Assembly (NCBI RefSeq): GCF_026162365.1
Contig: NZ_JAOANW010000004.1
Location: 186,001 to 250,000, forward strand
Reading direction: 5' to 3'
DNA from: Nitratireductor luteus
GTDB lineage: Bacteria; Pseudomonadota; Alphaproteobacteria; Rhizobiales; Rhizobiaceae
DNA length: 64,000 nt
A model generated the notes under the pieces. That model did not search any database and had not been told where the DNA came from. It worked only from the letters and a program-made list of their open reading frames with translations. How positions within the stretch are numbered: position 1 is the stretch's first letter; each line of letters opens with the position of its first letter. The position numbers and the translations under genes are program-made. Shown piece by piece: positions 1 to 9,000 of this stretch.

Positions 1-130
1 AACGAATAACGCGCCCGCCGCCCTGACGCCAGCACCCCGCCTGCGGCATTGGCGCGCTGGTTCTAAAATCGCGATCCACGGCCGCTTTCACCAAGCTTTG
101 AAGAGTCAGGCGAGACGTCGATGAAAAGGT

Positions 131-175
131 AATCTCCCCCCGAGGGGGGAGATGCCCGTCAGGGCAGAGGGGGGT
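131..175. repeat. Dispersed palindromic intergenic repeat, copy 1
   Basis: A perfect hairpin (TCTCCCCCC, GA loop, GGGGGGAGA) is followed by the tail 'gatgcccgtcagggcagagg'. The same hairpin-plus-tail unit recurs at 7011-7055, 15264-15321 (reversed) and 15378-15424. It lies just past the stop codon of the minus-strand LOG gene, where it could also act in 3' end formation. The remaining bases of 1-204 hold nothing I can assign. Confidence 0.75.
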
Positions 176-204
176 CGCGGGGCTCGGTGCTAAATCGCAG
201 CTGA

Positions 205-1044
205 CTACAACTCATAGAACTCCGCGATCTTCGCCCAGGCTTCCTCGGCCGTGTCGACGAAGGTGATCAACTCGTCATCGCCGGGAGAAATCGTGCCTTG
301 CTCGGCCAGATAGGGCAGGTTGATGGCGTGCTTCCAGAACTCTTTGCCGAACAGGATCACCGGCATCCGCTCCATGCGCCCGGTCTGAATGAGCGTGAGC
401 GATTCGAAAAGCTCGTCCATTGTGCCGAAACCGCCGGGGAAGACCGCCACCGCCTTCGCCCGCATCATGAAATGCATCTTGCGGATCGCGAAATAGTGAA
501 AGTTGAAGCACAGTTCCGGGGTCACATAGAGATTGGGCGCCTGCTCGTGGGGCAGGACGATGTTGAGGCCTATCGTCGGTGCGCCGCAATCGGCCGCTCC
601 CCGGTTGCCGGCTTCCATCACGCCGGGGCCGCCACCGGTGACGACGACATATTCGCGGTAGTAGCTCTTGGCCGATTGCTCCGAGCACAGCCGTGCGAAT
701 TTACGCGCTTCCTCATAAAAGCGGCTGTTGTTCTGCAAATTATCCTTCTGGACATCGTTCTTGGCCGCCCATGCCTCGCCGCCGGGCTCGGGAATGCGCG
801 CCCCGCCGAACAGGATGACCGTAGAGCGGATGCCGCGCTCGGCCAGCGCCATCTCCGGCTTCAGCAGTTCGAGCTGGAGGCGCACGGGCCTGAGCTCGCG
901 CCGGGTCATGAATTCCTCGTCGTCCCATGCCAGCCGATAGGTATCGGAGCGGGTCTGCGGCGTATCGGGCACGCTGCGCGCCCGTTTCAGGTCTTCATCC
1001 GAATGCGGCAGCGGCGTCCAGCTACTCTTGTCTTTTGCGTCCAT
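205..1044 (-). CDS. LOG family (TIGR00730) Rossmann-fold protein
   Basis: This is a 279-residue cytosolic protein of the LOG / 'lysine decarboxylase-like' family, whose studied members are nucleoside 5'-monophosphate phosphoribohydrolases that release cytokinin-type bases. Two family signatures are visible: 'GGGPGVMEAGNRGA' near residue 136 and 'PGGFGTMDE' near residue 200, which contribute the phosphate-binding loop and catalytic region. The frame is open further upstream, across the start of divergent dapD. I chose the ATG at 1044 because the family-like N-terminus ('MDAKDKSSW') begins there and upstream translation looks non-coding. The protein is longer than plant LOGs (about 215 residues) because of an N-terminal extension of about 70 residues, which is common in alphaproteobacterial members. 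The true substrate is unknown. Confidence 0.9.
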   Translation of the reverse strand: MDAKDKSSWTPLPHSDEDLKRARSVPDTPQTRSDTYRLAWDDEEFMTRRELRPVRLQLELLKPEMALAERGIRSTVILFGGARIPEPGGEAWAAKNDVQKDNLQNNSRFYEEARKFARLCSEQSAKSYYREYVVVTGGGPGVMEAGNRGAADCGAPTIGLNIVLPHEQAPNLYVTPELCFNFHYFAIRKMHFMMRAKAVAVFPGGFGTMDELFESLTLIQTGRMERMPVILFGKEFWKHAINLPYLAEQGTISPGDDELITFVDTAEEAWAKIAEFYEL

Positions 1045-1207
1045 CAGGCATGACTTCCCGTTCTTGCGCGCCCAAGAGTCGATTCTGCCCGGCGCGTAAC
1101 CATCGATTGACCCCTTCGGGCGCTTCGCATAGGTTCCGCGCCGGCTCAAGGCTTCCCTTAAGAAACTAGCGGGCTTCCCCTTAATTGCGCGTGTAACGGG
1201 ACGAAAT

Positions 1208-2062
1208 ATGACGAAAACGAACATCTCCGCCCTGGAAACGACCATCGAAGAAGCCTTCGACAATCGCGATGGCATCACCACCGACACGCGCGGCGAGGTT
1301 CGCGAAGCGGTCGAGGCCGCGCTGCACCTGCTCGACAGCGGGCAGGCTCGCGTCGCCGAACGGGGCGCCGATGGCGCCTGGACCGTCAACCAGTGGCTCA
1401 AGAAGGCAGTGCTGCTTTCCTTCCGGCTGAACCCGATGCAGATCATCAAGGGTGGGCCCGACGATTCGGTCTGGTGGGACAAGGTTCCCTCAAAGTTCGA
1501 CGGCTGGAGCGCCAACGAGTTCGAAAGAGCAGGCTTGCGCGCGGTGCCCAACTGCGTCGTCCGCCGCTCCGCCTATATCGCGCCCGGCGTGGTGCTGATG
1601 CCTTCCTTCGTCAATCTCGGCGCCCATGTCGGCAAGGGCACGATGGTGGACACCTGGGCCACTGTCGGCTCCTGCGCGCAGATCGGCGAGAATGTGCATC
1701 TTTCGGGCGGCGTCGGCATCGGCGGCGTCCTGGAGCCCATGCAGGCCGGACCGACCATCATCGAGGATCATTGCTTCATCGGCGCCCGCTCCGAGGTTGT
1801 GGAAGGTTGCATCGTGCGCGAGGGCTCGGTGCTGGGAATGGGCGTCTATATCGGCAAGTCGACCAAGATCGTCGACCGCGCCACCGGCGAGATCTCCTAC
1901 GGCGAGGTTCCGCCCTATTCGGTCGTCGTCGCCGGCACGATGCCGGGCAAGCCCATGGGCAATGGTGAGCCGGGCCCCGGCCTTTACTGCGCCGTCATCG
2001 TCAAGCGTGTGGACGAGAAGACCCGGTCGAAGACTTCGATCAACGAGTTGCTGCGCGACTGA
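1208..2062 (+). CDS. dapD: 2,3,4,5-tetrahydropyridine-2,6-dicarboxylate N-succinyltransferase
   Basis: DapD transfers succinyl from succinyl-CoA to tetrahydrodipicolinate in the succinylase branch of lysine and meso-diaminopimelate synthesis, in the cytosol. The 284-residue length is typical. The middle of the protein (about residues 115-230) shows the left-handed beta-helix hexapeptide pattern, with runs such as '[17 protein letters not shown]' and '[15 protein letters not shown]'. The C-terminus '[14 protein letters not shown]' is family-typical. dapE, the next enzyme but one in the pathway, follows about 450 bp downstream on the same strand with a DUF805 gene between, so the three may be co-transcribed. 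The start ATG is divergent from the LOG gene across 163 bp. Confidence 0.97.
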   Translation: MTKTNISALETTIEEAFDNRDGITTDTRGEVREAVEAALHLLDSGQARVAERGADGAWTVNQWLKKAVLLSFRLNPMQIIKGGPDDSVWWDKVPSKFDGWSANEFERAGLRAVPNCVVRRSAYIAPGVVLMPSFVNLGAHVGKGTMVDTWATVGSCAQIGENVHLSGGVGIGGVLEPMQAGPTIIEDHCFIGARSEVVEGCIVREGSVLGMGVYIGKSTKIVDRATGEISYGEVPPYSVVVAGTMPGKPMGNGEPGPGLYCAVIVKRVDEKTRSKTSINELLRD

Positions 2063-2096
2063 CGCGAGAGCATGAACCGGAAAGTGGGGGGAGGCT

Positions 2097-2465
2097 ATGA
2101 CACGCAGGCAGATTTCCTGGCTCTTCTTCGGCTTTTCCGGCCGTGTCAGCCGCATGGCTTATTTTCTGGCTGGCTTGCTTCTGGCAATCTTCCAGGCGTT
2201 CGCTCTCTACCGCTTCACGCTGGCCCCTGAAGAAAGCGGCGCCAGCGCCGTATGGGCGACGCTTTTCTGGGCCGTTTTCTTCCTCTCCGTCTGGTCATAT
2301 GTAGCGCTCGGGGTGAAGCGGCTTCACGATTTCGGCAAGCCGGGTATCTTCGCCGTGACACTTTTCATCCCCATGGTCTCGATCCTGGCTTTCATCGTCC
2401 TGTGCCTTTATCCCGGCGATCCTGGCGCAAACGAATATGGGGAGCGGACCAACGCGCCGGATTGA
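2097..2465 (+). CDS. DUF805 family inner-membrane protein
   Basis: This 122-residue protein begins '[19 protein letters not shown]', the usual DUF805 opening (F-x-G-R-x-x-R), and contains three or four hydrophobic segments (about residues 22-42, 53-75 and 88-110). The conserved '[12 protein letters not shown]' lies between two of them. DUF805 proteins are integral inner-membrane proteins of unknown function, often in envelope or lysine-biosynthesis neighbourhoods. Here the gene sits between dapD and dapE, with 34 bp to the former and 53 bp to the latter. The short leader carries GGGGGAGG shortly before the ATG. It also carries 'gagcatgaaccggaaagtgg', which resembles one arm of the palindromic element at 13329-13374. 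Confidence 0.85.
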   Translation: MTRRQISWLFFGFSGRVSRMAYFLAGLLLAIFQAFALYRFTLAPEESGASAVWATLFWAVFFLSVWSYVALGVKRLHDFGKPGIFAVTLFIPMVSILAFIVLCLYPGDPGANEYGERTNAPD

Positions 2466-2518
2466 AGTACGCCGCCGGACGGGTGACAGGCGCTTTCCTT
2501 TCGAATATCCCTCTCACC

Positions 2519-3706
2519 ATGACATTGCCCACCGACCCCGCCGAAAACCTCGCCGCTCTGATCCGTTGTCCCTCCGTCACGCCGGATGACGCCGGTGCGC
2601 TGGGGGCGCTTTCACAAATGCTGGAGCGCCTGGGGGCGAAGATCGAGCGCCCCGTCTTCAGGGAAGACGGCACGCCCGACATCGAGAACCTCTATGTCAG
2701 GGTGGGCACGAAAGTCCCCCACCTCTTGTTCGCCGGCCACACCGACGTGGTGCCACCGGGCGACGAGGCCGCCTGGACCCATCCGCCCTTCGCTGCCGAG
2801 ATCGCCAATGGCGAAATGTTCGGCCGCGGCGCGGTCGACATGAAGGGCGGCATCGCCTGTTTCGTGGCCGCGCTCGCCCGCTACCACGAAAGTCACGGCG
2901 CGCCGGCCGGCTCTGTCTCCTTCCTCATCACCGGCGACGAGGAAGGACCGGCTATCAACGGCACGGTCAAGTTGCTCGAATGGGCAAGGGAGCGCGGCGA
3001 GGCGTGGGATGCGGCGCTGGTTGGCGAGCCCACCAATCCCGATGCCCTCGGCGACATGATCAAGATCGGCCGCCGCGGTTCGCTTTCCGGCACCATCGTC
3101 GTCCATGGCCGGCAGGGTCACGTCGCCTATCCGCACCTTGCCGACAACCCGGTGCGCGGCCTGCTGATGCTCGTCGAGGCGCTGCTGGAGCCGCCCTTCG
3201 ACGAAGGCACGGCCGACTTCCAGCCGACGAACCTGGAAGTGACCTCCATCGATGTCGGCAATACCGCGACAAACGTCATTCCCGGCCGCGCCACGGCGAC
3301 CTTCAACGTGCGTTTCAACGATCGCTGGACGCCCGAGAGCCTGCAGGCCGAAATCCACAACCGGCTCGACCGCGCGGCCGCTTCCTCGCGGCTGAGGCCG
3401 GGGTGCGGCGACCCCGTCGCCTTCGACATCGAATGGCGGGACCGTCCCAGCTCCGCCTTCCTGACCCGCGACGACAGACTGATCGAAACCCTCACCGCCT
3501 CGGTCGCGGCCGTCACGGGCAAGCGGCCCCAACTGTCGACCTCCGGCGGCACCTCGGACGCGCGCTTCATCAAGGATTACTGTCCCGTCGTGGAATTTGG
3601 CCTCGTCGGCCAGACCATGCATATGGTGGATGAGCGTGCCGCGCTTTCGGATCTCGAGACCCTGACACGGATCTACCTGCGCTTCCTCGAAGACTGGTTC
3701 GGTTAG
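2519..3706 (+). CDS. dapE: Succinyl-diaminopimelate desuccinylase
   Basis: DapE is a di-zinc M20 peptidase-family enzyme that hydrolyses N-succinyl-LL-diaminopimelate to LL-DAP and succinate. The 395-residue product shows '[12 protein letters not shown]' (metal ligand H74 with catalytic-dyad D76), '[10 protein letters not shown]' (the bridging Asp) and 'ITGDEEGP' (the catalytic and metal Glu pair). The dimerisation-domain His lies within '[10 protein letters not shown]'. The frame is open 89 codons further upstream, through the DUF805 gene. I chose the ATG at 2519 because '[22 protein letters not shown]' is the family N-terminus. It belongs with dapD upstream, and a membrane-protein gene follows after 5 bp. 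Confidence 0.96.
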   Translation: MTLPTDPAENLAALIRCPSVTPDDAGALGALSQMLERLGAKIERPVFREDGTPDIENLYVRVGTKVPHLLFAGHTDVVPPGDEAAWTHPPFAAEIANGEMFGRGAVDMKGGIACFVAALARYHESHGAPAGSVSFLITGDEEGPAINGTVKLLEWARERGEAWDAALVGEPTNPDALGDMIKIGRRGSLSGTIVVHGRQGHVAYPHLADNPVRGLLMLVEALLEPPFDEGTADFQPTNLEVTSIDVGNTATNVIPGRATATFNVRFNDRWTPESLQAEIHNRLDRAAASSRLRPGCGDPVAFDIEWRDRPSSAFLTRDDRLIETLTASVAAVTGKRPQLSTSGGTSDARFIKDYCPVVEFGLVGQTMHMVDERAALSDLETLTRIYLRFLEDWFG

Positions 3707-3711
3707 CCACT

Positions 3712-4299
3712 ATGCCCACCGGCGTCGAAATACAGCAATATATGGCCGGCGTCTGGCGGCTGATGATGGGCCGGCCCGACGGCGTGCGCTGGCTCGACCT
3801 GTCGGCCGACGGCTTCTGGAACTCCTTTTTCGCCATTCTGGTGGCGATACCGCCCTTGATGGTCGGTTGGGTCGGAGTCGCCAACGATGTCGCGGGCGAT
3901 GTGAGCGCGGGTGTGCGGTTCGCTCTCCTGGTTCGCCTGTTCCTGGTCGATGTCGGCGCCTGGCTGATCCCGCTCGCCATGCTGGCGGCCGTCGCCGGGC
4001 CGGCCGGGATATCCGACCGCTTCGTGCACTATGTGGTCGCCACCAATTGGGCGTCGGCGTTCTTTGCCTGGCTGCTTGCGCCCGCCGCCATCATGCGGCT
4101 GTTTTTCCCCGTCGGCGATGGCATTGTGGACATCCTGGCGCTGGTCTTGTTCCTTGCGACGCTGTTTCTTTCCTGGAGGCTCACCACCGCGGTGATCGAC
4201 AAGGGACCGGCGCTCGGAAGCGCCGTCTTCTTCGCGATGCTCGCCGCCTCGGTCGCTACCCTGGTCGCGCTTCAGTCGCTGCTGGGCCTCACGTTCTGA
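3712..4299 (+). CDS. Conserved hypothetical integral membrane protein
   Basis: I do not recognise a named family in this 195-residue protein. It has a short soluble N-terminus containing 'WRLMMGRPDGVRWLDLSADGFWNSF', followed by about five hydrophobic segments (near residues 36-55, 68-95, 108-125, 135-155 and 165-190), so it should be an inner-membrane protein. It begins 5 bp after dapE, implying translational coupling in the dap operon. Its 3' end overlaps the convergent MFS gene by 28 bp. Homologues placed after dapE in other rhizobia would support a link to the cell envelope. No catalytic motif is visible. Confidence 0.75.
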   Translation: MPTGVEIQQYMAGVWRLMMGRPDGVRWLDLSADGFWNSFFAILVAIPPLMVGWVGVANDVAGDVSAGVRFALLVRLFLVDVGAWLIPLAMLAAVAGPAGISDRFVHYVVATNWASAFFAWLLAPAAIMRLFFPVGDGIVDILALVLFLATLFLSWRLTTAVIDKGPALGSAVFFAMLAASVATLVALQSLLGLTF

Positions 4300-5480
4300 A
4301 GCTCACCGCGCGGCCGCGTGGCCGCGACGGAGACCGCCATGAGCACAGCCGCTGCGGTGGCCAGCGCGGGAAACGATCCCGCCAGGTAGAGCGGCCCGAA
4401 CGCCACGGACCCGGCAAAAGCCGCAAGATAGGTGACGGCGCTGTTGAGGCCCAGAATCCCGCCGCGCCTTGCCGGATCGATCGCCGTCAGCCGCACGATG
4501 AGCAGGTTGAGCCCGAGATGGTTCGCAACCCCCCAGACGAATGCCACCGCCAGTAGTGCCGCATAGATATGCGCGGTCAGGCCAAGCAGCACATAGACGG
4601 CCAGGACCAGCGAGAACGCCATGGGAAGGGCCATCCGCGCCGGCACACGGCCGCCCGCCCGGTCGAGGAACGCCGCCGCGCCGAAACCCAGGCCGTAGAC
4701 AAGCGTGGTGAGCCCGCCGGCGCTGAGCGGCAGGCCGAGCGACTGGTGCAGATGATCGCCCAGATAGGAATAGGTGCCGTAGAAGGCGGTCATGAAGGCG
4801 CCATTGGCGGCAAGAAGCGGCAGCAGGCCGGGCGTGGTGAGGGCCGCCAGCGGCGATGTCGCCGGTGTCGAGGTCTTCCGGTCCTCATGTCCGCCCACGA
4901 TGAGCGCTACAAGTCCCAGCAGCGCGAGGCAGGCGACAACTGCAAAGACGGCGCGCCAGTTCAGCATGTCGGCCAGCACGGCGGAGAGCGAAACGCCGGC
5001 CACCATGCTTATTGTCCACCCCGTCAGCACGATGCCGACGGTGCGGCTTTCGCGGCCGGGCGGCGCGATGGCCGCCGCATTGGCATAGATCGCGGGCAGG
5101 GAGAGACCGGCCGCTATGCCGGCCAGAAGCTGCGCCGCAACGAGCACCGGAACGGCAGGCGCGGCCGCGCTCAGCGCCAATGCCGCCGCCAGCAGCCCGA
5201 AAGCCAGCCGCAGGATCCGCCATGCGCCGACACGGTCGATATAGCGTGCCAGAAGAAGCGCGCTGCCGGCAGTCCCGAGCCCGAAGGCGCCAGTGCCGGC
5301 CATCACGGCGGGAACCGGGACCCCGAACGCGGCGGCTACATCCGGCGCGATCGGCGACAGGACCAGCGAGTTGGAACCGATGACGGCGATCGCCCCGGTG
5401 AGCACATACACGGTCGCCGGGATGGGCGCGGCCGCCGGTCCCGGTTCGGAAATCGAATTGGCTTTAAGATGGATCGACAT
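4272..5480 (-). CDS. MFS transporter (DHA/AraJ-like exporter)
   Basis: This 402-residue major facilitator has about 12 hydrophobic segments and no soluble domain. 'LARYIDRVGAWRILR' in the loop after TM2 fits the conserved MFS loop 2-3 motif, and 'GRESRTVGIVLTGWTISMVAGV' is typical of the DHA1 drug/metabolite exporter group. The frame runs 31 codons further upstream, but that part has no transporter character and overlaps the divergent regulator's leader. The ATG at 5480 gives a normal N-terminus. It is divergent from an Lrp/AsnC regulator across 48 bp, a layout common for amino-acid exporters controlled by their neighbour. The substrate is not determinable from sequence. Confidence 0.88.
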   Translation of the reverse strand: MSIHLKANSISEPGPAAAPIPATVYVLTGAIAVIGSNSLVLSPIAPDVAAAFGVPVPAVMAGTGAFGLGTAGSALLLARYIDRVGAWRILRLAFGLLAAALALSAAAPAVPVLVAAQLLAGIAAGLSLPAIYANAAAIAPPGRESRTVGIVLTGWTISMVAGVSLSAVLADMLNWRAVFAVVACLALLGLVALIVGGHEDRKTSTPATSPLAALTTPGLLPLLAANGAFMTAFYGTYSYLGDHLHQSLGLPLSAGGLTTLVYGLGFGAAAFLDRAGGRVPARMALPMAFSLVLAVYVLLGLTAHIYAALLAVAFVWGVANHLGLNLLIVRLTAIDPARRGGILGLNSAVTYLAAFAGSVAFGPLYLAGSFPALATAAAVLMAVSVAATRPRGELQNVRPSSD

Positions 5481-5494
5481 AATGGCATAATGGC
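5479..5494. promoter_or_regulatory. Tandem ATAATGGC octamer at the divergent MFS/Lrp start
   Basis: The octamer ATAATGGC occurs twice back to back, overlapping the MFS start codon in the 48-bp gap shared with the lrp-type gene at 5529. A direct repeat at this place is a plausible operator for the divergently encoded regulator. This is inferred from position only. Confidence 0.35.
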
Positions 5495-5528
5495 TGAACG
5501 AAATTAGGCAACAACTGGAAAATGCAGA

Positions 5529-6095
5529 ATGGTAGAAAAAACAGACAGCATTCAGCGAAGGGCGGCAGCGCACCCGTCTCTGGATGCGATGGACCGAAAA
5601 ATATTAGGTGTCCTGGTTGACGACGCGACGGTCAGCTACGCGGAGCTGGGGCGCGCGGTTGGCCTGTCCGCGCCCGCGGCCCATGAGCGGGTCAAGCGTT
5701 TGAGGCAAAGCGGCACCATTACGGGCACCTCAGTGCGCATCGATCCCGAGGCGGTGGGCAAGCCGCTTCTGGCCTTCGTCCATGTCGACACCAGCGGCTG
5801 GGGCAAGTCGCCGGAGCTCATGGCCATCGCCAGGCATCCGGAGGTCGAGGAAATCCATTCGGTGGCCGGCGATACCTGCATGCTGCTCAAGGTGCGCGCG
5901 AAAGACACCCATGCGCTCGAGGGCCTCCTGGCCGAATTGTATGCGACGCCCGGCGTGGTGGCGACGCGCAGCTACGTCGTCCTGACGACCTATTTCGAGC
6001 GCCCCGTCCAGCCGGCCGTGACCGGGGAATGGAAAGTCCCGGAAGGACTGGCGTCGAAGGCCCGCGCGGCGGCTCATACCATGGGTCATTCTTGA
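5529..6095 (+). CDS. Lrp/AsnC family transcriptional regulator
   Basis: This 188-residue regulator has an N-terminal AsnC-type winged helix-turn-helix (about residues 20-75; 'MDRKILGVLVDDATVSYAELGRAVGLS' then 'RVKRLRQSG') and a C-terminal RAM ligand-binding domain with 'HSVAGDTCMLLKVRAKD'. Lrp-type proteins are DNA-wrapping octamers or dimers that bind amino acids. A tail of about 25 residues beyond the RAM domain is slightly longer than usual. It is divergent from the MFS exporter, the classic arrangement for a local regulator of an efflux gene. The start could also be the internal Met at residue 21, which would give a more standard length. Confidence 0.92.
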   Translation: MVEKTDSIQRRAAAHPSLDAMDRKILGVLVDDATVSYAELGRAVGLSAPAAHERVKRLRQSGTITGTSVRIDPEAVGKPLLAFVHVDTSGWGKSPELMAIARHPEVEEIHSVAGDTCMLLKVRAKDTHALEGLLAELYATPGVVATRSYVVLTTYFERPVQPAVTGEWKVPEGLASKARAAAHTMGHS

Positions 6096-6180
6096 TGACC
6101 CATGAAGCCCGCGACCGCGGGCCGCGCCGTTTGGCGCGCAAGCCAAGGGCGCGGATGCGCCCGCCCGGCGCCTGAGGGCC

Positions 6181-6924
6181 TCAGTAGTCGACCTTGACGA
6201 GATAGAGCCCGTGCGCCGGCGCGACGGGGCCGCAGGCGGCGCGGTCGCGCGCTTCCAGCGCGGCCGTCACGTCGTCGGCGCTCCACGCGCCTTCGCCCAC
6301 CCGCTTGAGCGTGCCGACGAGGGAGCGCACCTGGTTGTGCAGGAACGAGCGGGCCCATGCCCGCACGTGGACCTCGTCGCCCTCCCGCGTCACCGACAGC
6401 CCGTCGAGCGTCTTCACCGGGCTTTTCGACTGGCATTGCGCGGCGCGGAAGGTGGTGAAGTCGTGATGGCCCACCAGCCGCTGCGCTGCCTCGTGCATGG
6501 CATGTTCGTCGAGATGGTATTTGACGTGCCACGTACGATTGCGCTCCAGCGGCGCGGGAACGCGTCGGTTCATGATGCGATAAAGGTACTGCCTTCCCTT
6601 AGCCGAAAAGCGGGAATCGAAACCGTCGTCCACCACCGCCGCTTCCAGCACCGCCACCGCCTCGTCGGCCATCGCCAGATGCGCGTTGAGCGCATCGCGG
6701 ACCGTTGCTCCCTTCCACAGGCGCGACAGGTCGAAATGCGCGACCTGGCCGAGGGCATGGACCCCGGCATCGGTGCGGCCGGCCCCGTTCAGCGTGATGC
6801 GCTCGCCGCAAAAGCCCTCGATGGCGTTCTCGATGGCCTCCTGCACCGTGTGCTGCCCCGCCTGGCGCTGCCAGCCGGCATAGGGGCTCCCGTCATATTC
6901 TACATCGATGCGATAGCGCGGCAT
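6181..6924 (-). CDS. truA: tRNA pseudouridine(38-40) synthase
   Basis: TruA converts uridines 38-40 of the tRNA anticodon stem to pseudouridine. The 247-residue product shows the N-terminus '[17 protein letters not shown]', the catalytic loop '[19 protein letters not shown]' with the nucleophile at about D52, and the second half-motif '[13 protein letters not shown]'. It lies downstream of fmt on the minus strand with 161 bp between them, and that gap contains a dispersed palindromic repeat. truA, fmt and def together make a translation-related minus-strand group that is common in Rhizobiales. Confidence 0.97.
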   Translation of the reverse strand: MPRYRIDVEYDGSPYAGWQRQAGQHTVQEAIENAIEGFCGERITLNGAGRTDAGVHALGQVAHFDLSRLWKGATVRDALNAHLAMADEAVAVLEAAVVDDGFDSRFSAKGRQYLYRIMNRRVPAPLERNRTWHVKYHLDEHAMHEAAQRLVGHHDFTTFRAAQCQSKSPVKTLDGLSVTREGDEVHVRAWARSFLHNQVRSLVGTLKRVGEGAWSADDVTAALEARDRAACGPVAPAHGLYLVKVDY

Positions 6925-7010
6925 GGCCTGGTCGGTTCTACGGTTGCGATTGTCCGCCGCGCCCTGCGCGCACGCGTCGAAGAAGAAGCGAAACGTCGAT
7001 GAAGAGCCGA

Positions 7011-7055
7011 TCTCTCCCCTTGAGGGGGAGATGCCCGGCAGGGCAGAGGGGGGTA
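7011..7055. repeat. Dispersed palindromic intergenic repeat, copy 2
   Basis: The hairpin 'ctccccttgagggggag' is followed by 'atgcccggcagggcagaggg', almost identical to copies at 131 and 15378. It lies between the fmt stop and the truA start, so it is probably transcribed within that operon as an mRNA hairpin. Confidence 0.75.
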
Positions 7056-7085
7056 GCGCAGGGCGCGGCGTAAACGATTGTCATG

Positions 7086-8036
7086 CTATCCGACCTTCGC
7101 GCCGGCGGCCAGCTTGGCGCCGCGCAGGAAGCTCTCAGCATCGACCGGCTTGCCGCCCGCGCGCTGCACTTCCACAAGGCGCACGGCACCCGAACCACAG
7201 GCACCCGAACCGCAAGCAATGGTCAGCGCATCGTCCAGCACCAGGCCCGGTTCCCCTGCGCCTTCCGCGACGGCCGACCGCAGCAGCTTCACCCGCTCGG
7301 CCTTCCCGCCGATGGGCATTTCGCACCAGGCTCCCGGAAACGGCGAAAGGCCGCGAATATGGTTGTGCACTTCCGGCGCGGTCCGGGTCCAGTCGACCCG
7401 CGTCTCCTCCTTGCTGATTTTCTTCGCATAGGTCGCGCCCTCTGCCGGCTGCGGCGTCAGGGTCAGCGCCCCCTGTTCCAGCCGTTCCATGGCCTCGACC
7501 ATCAGCCCCGCGCCGACCTCCATCATCCGGTCGTGTAATTCGCCCGCAATCATGTCCGGGCCGATGGCGACGCGCTCTTCCAGCGCGACAGGTCCGGTGT
7601 CGAGCCCTTCGTCCATCTTCATGATCGTCATGCCGGTCTCCCGGTCGCCCGCCATGATCGCGCGCTGGATGGGAGCGGCCCCCCGCCAGCGCGGCAGCAA
7701 CGATGCGTGGCCGTTGAAGCAGCCGAGAAACACACCCTCCAGAATAGCCTTCGGCAGTAAAAGCCCGTAGGCGACTACGATGGCCGCATCGGCTTCAAGA
7801 GCCCGGAAAGCCTCCTGTTCCTCCGCGCCCTTCAGCGATTTCGGCGTGCGAACTTCAAGGCCGCGCACCTCCGCCGCGCGGTGCACGGGCGATTTCGTAA
7901 GCTCCAGCCCGCGCCGTCCGGCCGGCCGCGGCGGCTGGGTATAGACGGCGGCGATCTCATGCCCGGCATCGGCCAGGGCAGTAAGCATCGGGACCGAGAA
8001 ATCCGGCGTTCCCATGAAAATCAGGCGAAGGGGCAT
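7086..8036 (-). CDS. fmt: Methionyl-tRNA formyltransferase
   Basis: Fmt formylates initiator Met-tRNA using 10-formyl-tetrahydrofolate. The 316-residue protein starts '[15 protein letters not shown]' and contains the folate/catalytic signature '[15 protein letters not shown]' with N108 and H110, followed by '[10 protein letters not shown]' and the C-terminal tRNA-binding domain. The frame remains open 25 codons upstream, but the ATG at 8036 matches the family start. It follows def by 37 bp on the same strand, the usual def-fmt pairing: deformylase removes the formyl group that Fmt puts on. Confidence 0.97.
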   Translation of the reverse strand: MPLRLIFMGTPDFSVPMLTALADAGHEIAAVYTQPPRPAGRRGLELTKSPVHRAAEVRGLEVRTPKSLKGAEEQEAFRALEADAAIVVAYGLLLPKAILEGVFLGCFNGHASLLPRWRGAAPIQRAIMAGDRETGMTIMKMDEGLDTGPVALEERVAIGPDMIAGELHDRMMEVGAGLMVEAMERLEQGALTLTPQPAEGATYAKKISKEETRVDWTRTAPEVHNHIRGLSPFPGAWCEMPIGGKAERVKLLRSAVAEGAGEPGLVLDDALTIACGSGACGSGAVRLVEVQRAGGKPVDAESFLRGAKLAAGAKVG

Positions 8037-8073
8037 GCCCGCACCCCCCTGAGAGTGTCCCGGCTCAGCCGCT

Positions 8074-8604
8074 TCATCCCGCCATGCGGGCAGGCGGCCG
8101 GTCTTTCGCAAGCTTCTTGAACTTGCGCACGACGATGTCGCGCTTGAGCTTCGACAGGTGGTCGATGAAGAGCACGCCGTTCAGATGGTCGATCTCGTGC
8201 TGCAGGCAGGTGGCCAGAAGCCCGTCGGCCTCGACCGTCTGCTCCTTGCCGTCGAGGTCGATATATTTCACCGTCACCTCGCCCGGGCGCTCCACCTCGG
8301 CGTAATAGTCGGGGATCGACAGACAACCTTCTTCATGCACGCTGCGCGTATCGGAACTGGCGACGATCTCGGGATTGATGATCACCCGCGGCTGGGGCTC
8401 CTCGTCCTTTTCCGCAAGGTCCAGCACCAGCATGCGCAGCGGCTCGCCCACCTGTATCGCCGCCAGCCCGATGCCGGGTGCGTCATACATGGTGTCGAGC
8501 ATGTCGCCCGCGAATTTGCGCAGCGCATCGTCGACCCGCTCCACGGGCTTGGAAACCTCGCGCAGCAGCGGATCGGGAAGGATTATCAGCGGTCGGATCG
8601 TCAT
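8074..8604 (-). CDS. def: Peptide deformylase
   Basis: Def is a metal (Fe/Zn) hydrolase that removes the N-formyl group from nascent proteins. All three family motifs are present in the 176-residue product: 'GIGLAAIQ' (residues 44-51), 'EEGCLS' (metal ligand C94) and 'QHEIDH' (ligands H136 and H140, catalytic E137). The upstream frame extension of 29 codons is not family-like, so I use the ATG at 8604. It heads the def-fmt-truA minus-strand group. Its upstream region shares a 396-bp gap with divergent rmuC that contains a nested palindrome. Confidence 0.97.
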   Translation of the reverse strand: MTIRPLIILPDPLLREVSKPVERVDDALRKFAGDMLDTMYDAPGIGLAAIQVGEPLRMLVLDLAEKDEEPQPRVIINPEIVASSDTRSVHEEGCLSIPDYYAEVERPGEVTVKYIDLDGKEQTVEADGLLATCLQHEIDHLNGVLFIDHLSKLKRDIVVRKFKKLAKDRPPARMAG

Positions 8605-8684
8605 GCGCGTCAGGTAATGGCTCCCGGACTTGCCGTCAATATGAAAGCACTGCGTGCCAGGGCCATCGCATATGTCGGCGCCTT

Positions 8685-8828
8685 CCCCCACTCCGTCCCG
8701 CTTCGCGGTCCACCTCTCCCCCGCAACGGGGGAGAGGAAACGCCGGCTGTGACGCTAGGCGCCCTTCCTCTCCCCCACTTCTTGGTGGGGGAGAGGTGGA
8801 TCGGCCGGAGGCCGAGACGGAGTGGGGG
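8685..8828. repeat. Nested composite palindrome in the def-rmuC intergenic region
   Basis: Outer arms CCCCCACTCCGTC (8685-8697) and GACGGAGTGGGGG (8816-8828) are perfect inverted repeats. Inside are two further perfect hairpins: CCTCTCCCCC/GGGGGAGAGG (8713-8722 and 8728-8737) and a 12-bp stem at 8767-8778 and 8785-8796. The element takes up about a third of the 396-bp gap between def and rmuC, the rest of which shows no gene. It looks like a small non-coding mobile or REP-type unit. Confidence 0.75.
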
Positions 8829-9000
8829 AGCAGGCGCTTCCTTATGCGATAGCCTGCCAAAAAGGGGGAGGGGACCATGGAGCGCTCGCCCAATCTCTCC
8901 TCCTTGTGGGGAAGGAACCTCGCAATCGCCCTGGTTGCGTACCGCACATTGTTCACGTTTTGGTCTTATTATGCATCAGCGAATCGGATAGGCTCCATCC

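Noticed and set aside
1045-1551. N-terminal extension of the LOG gene across dapD
   Set aside because: It would overlap the dapD coding region by over 300 bp, and the extension is Ser/Arg-rich without family similarity.
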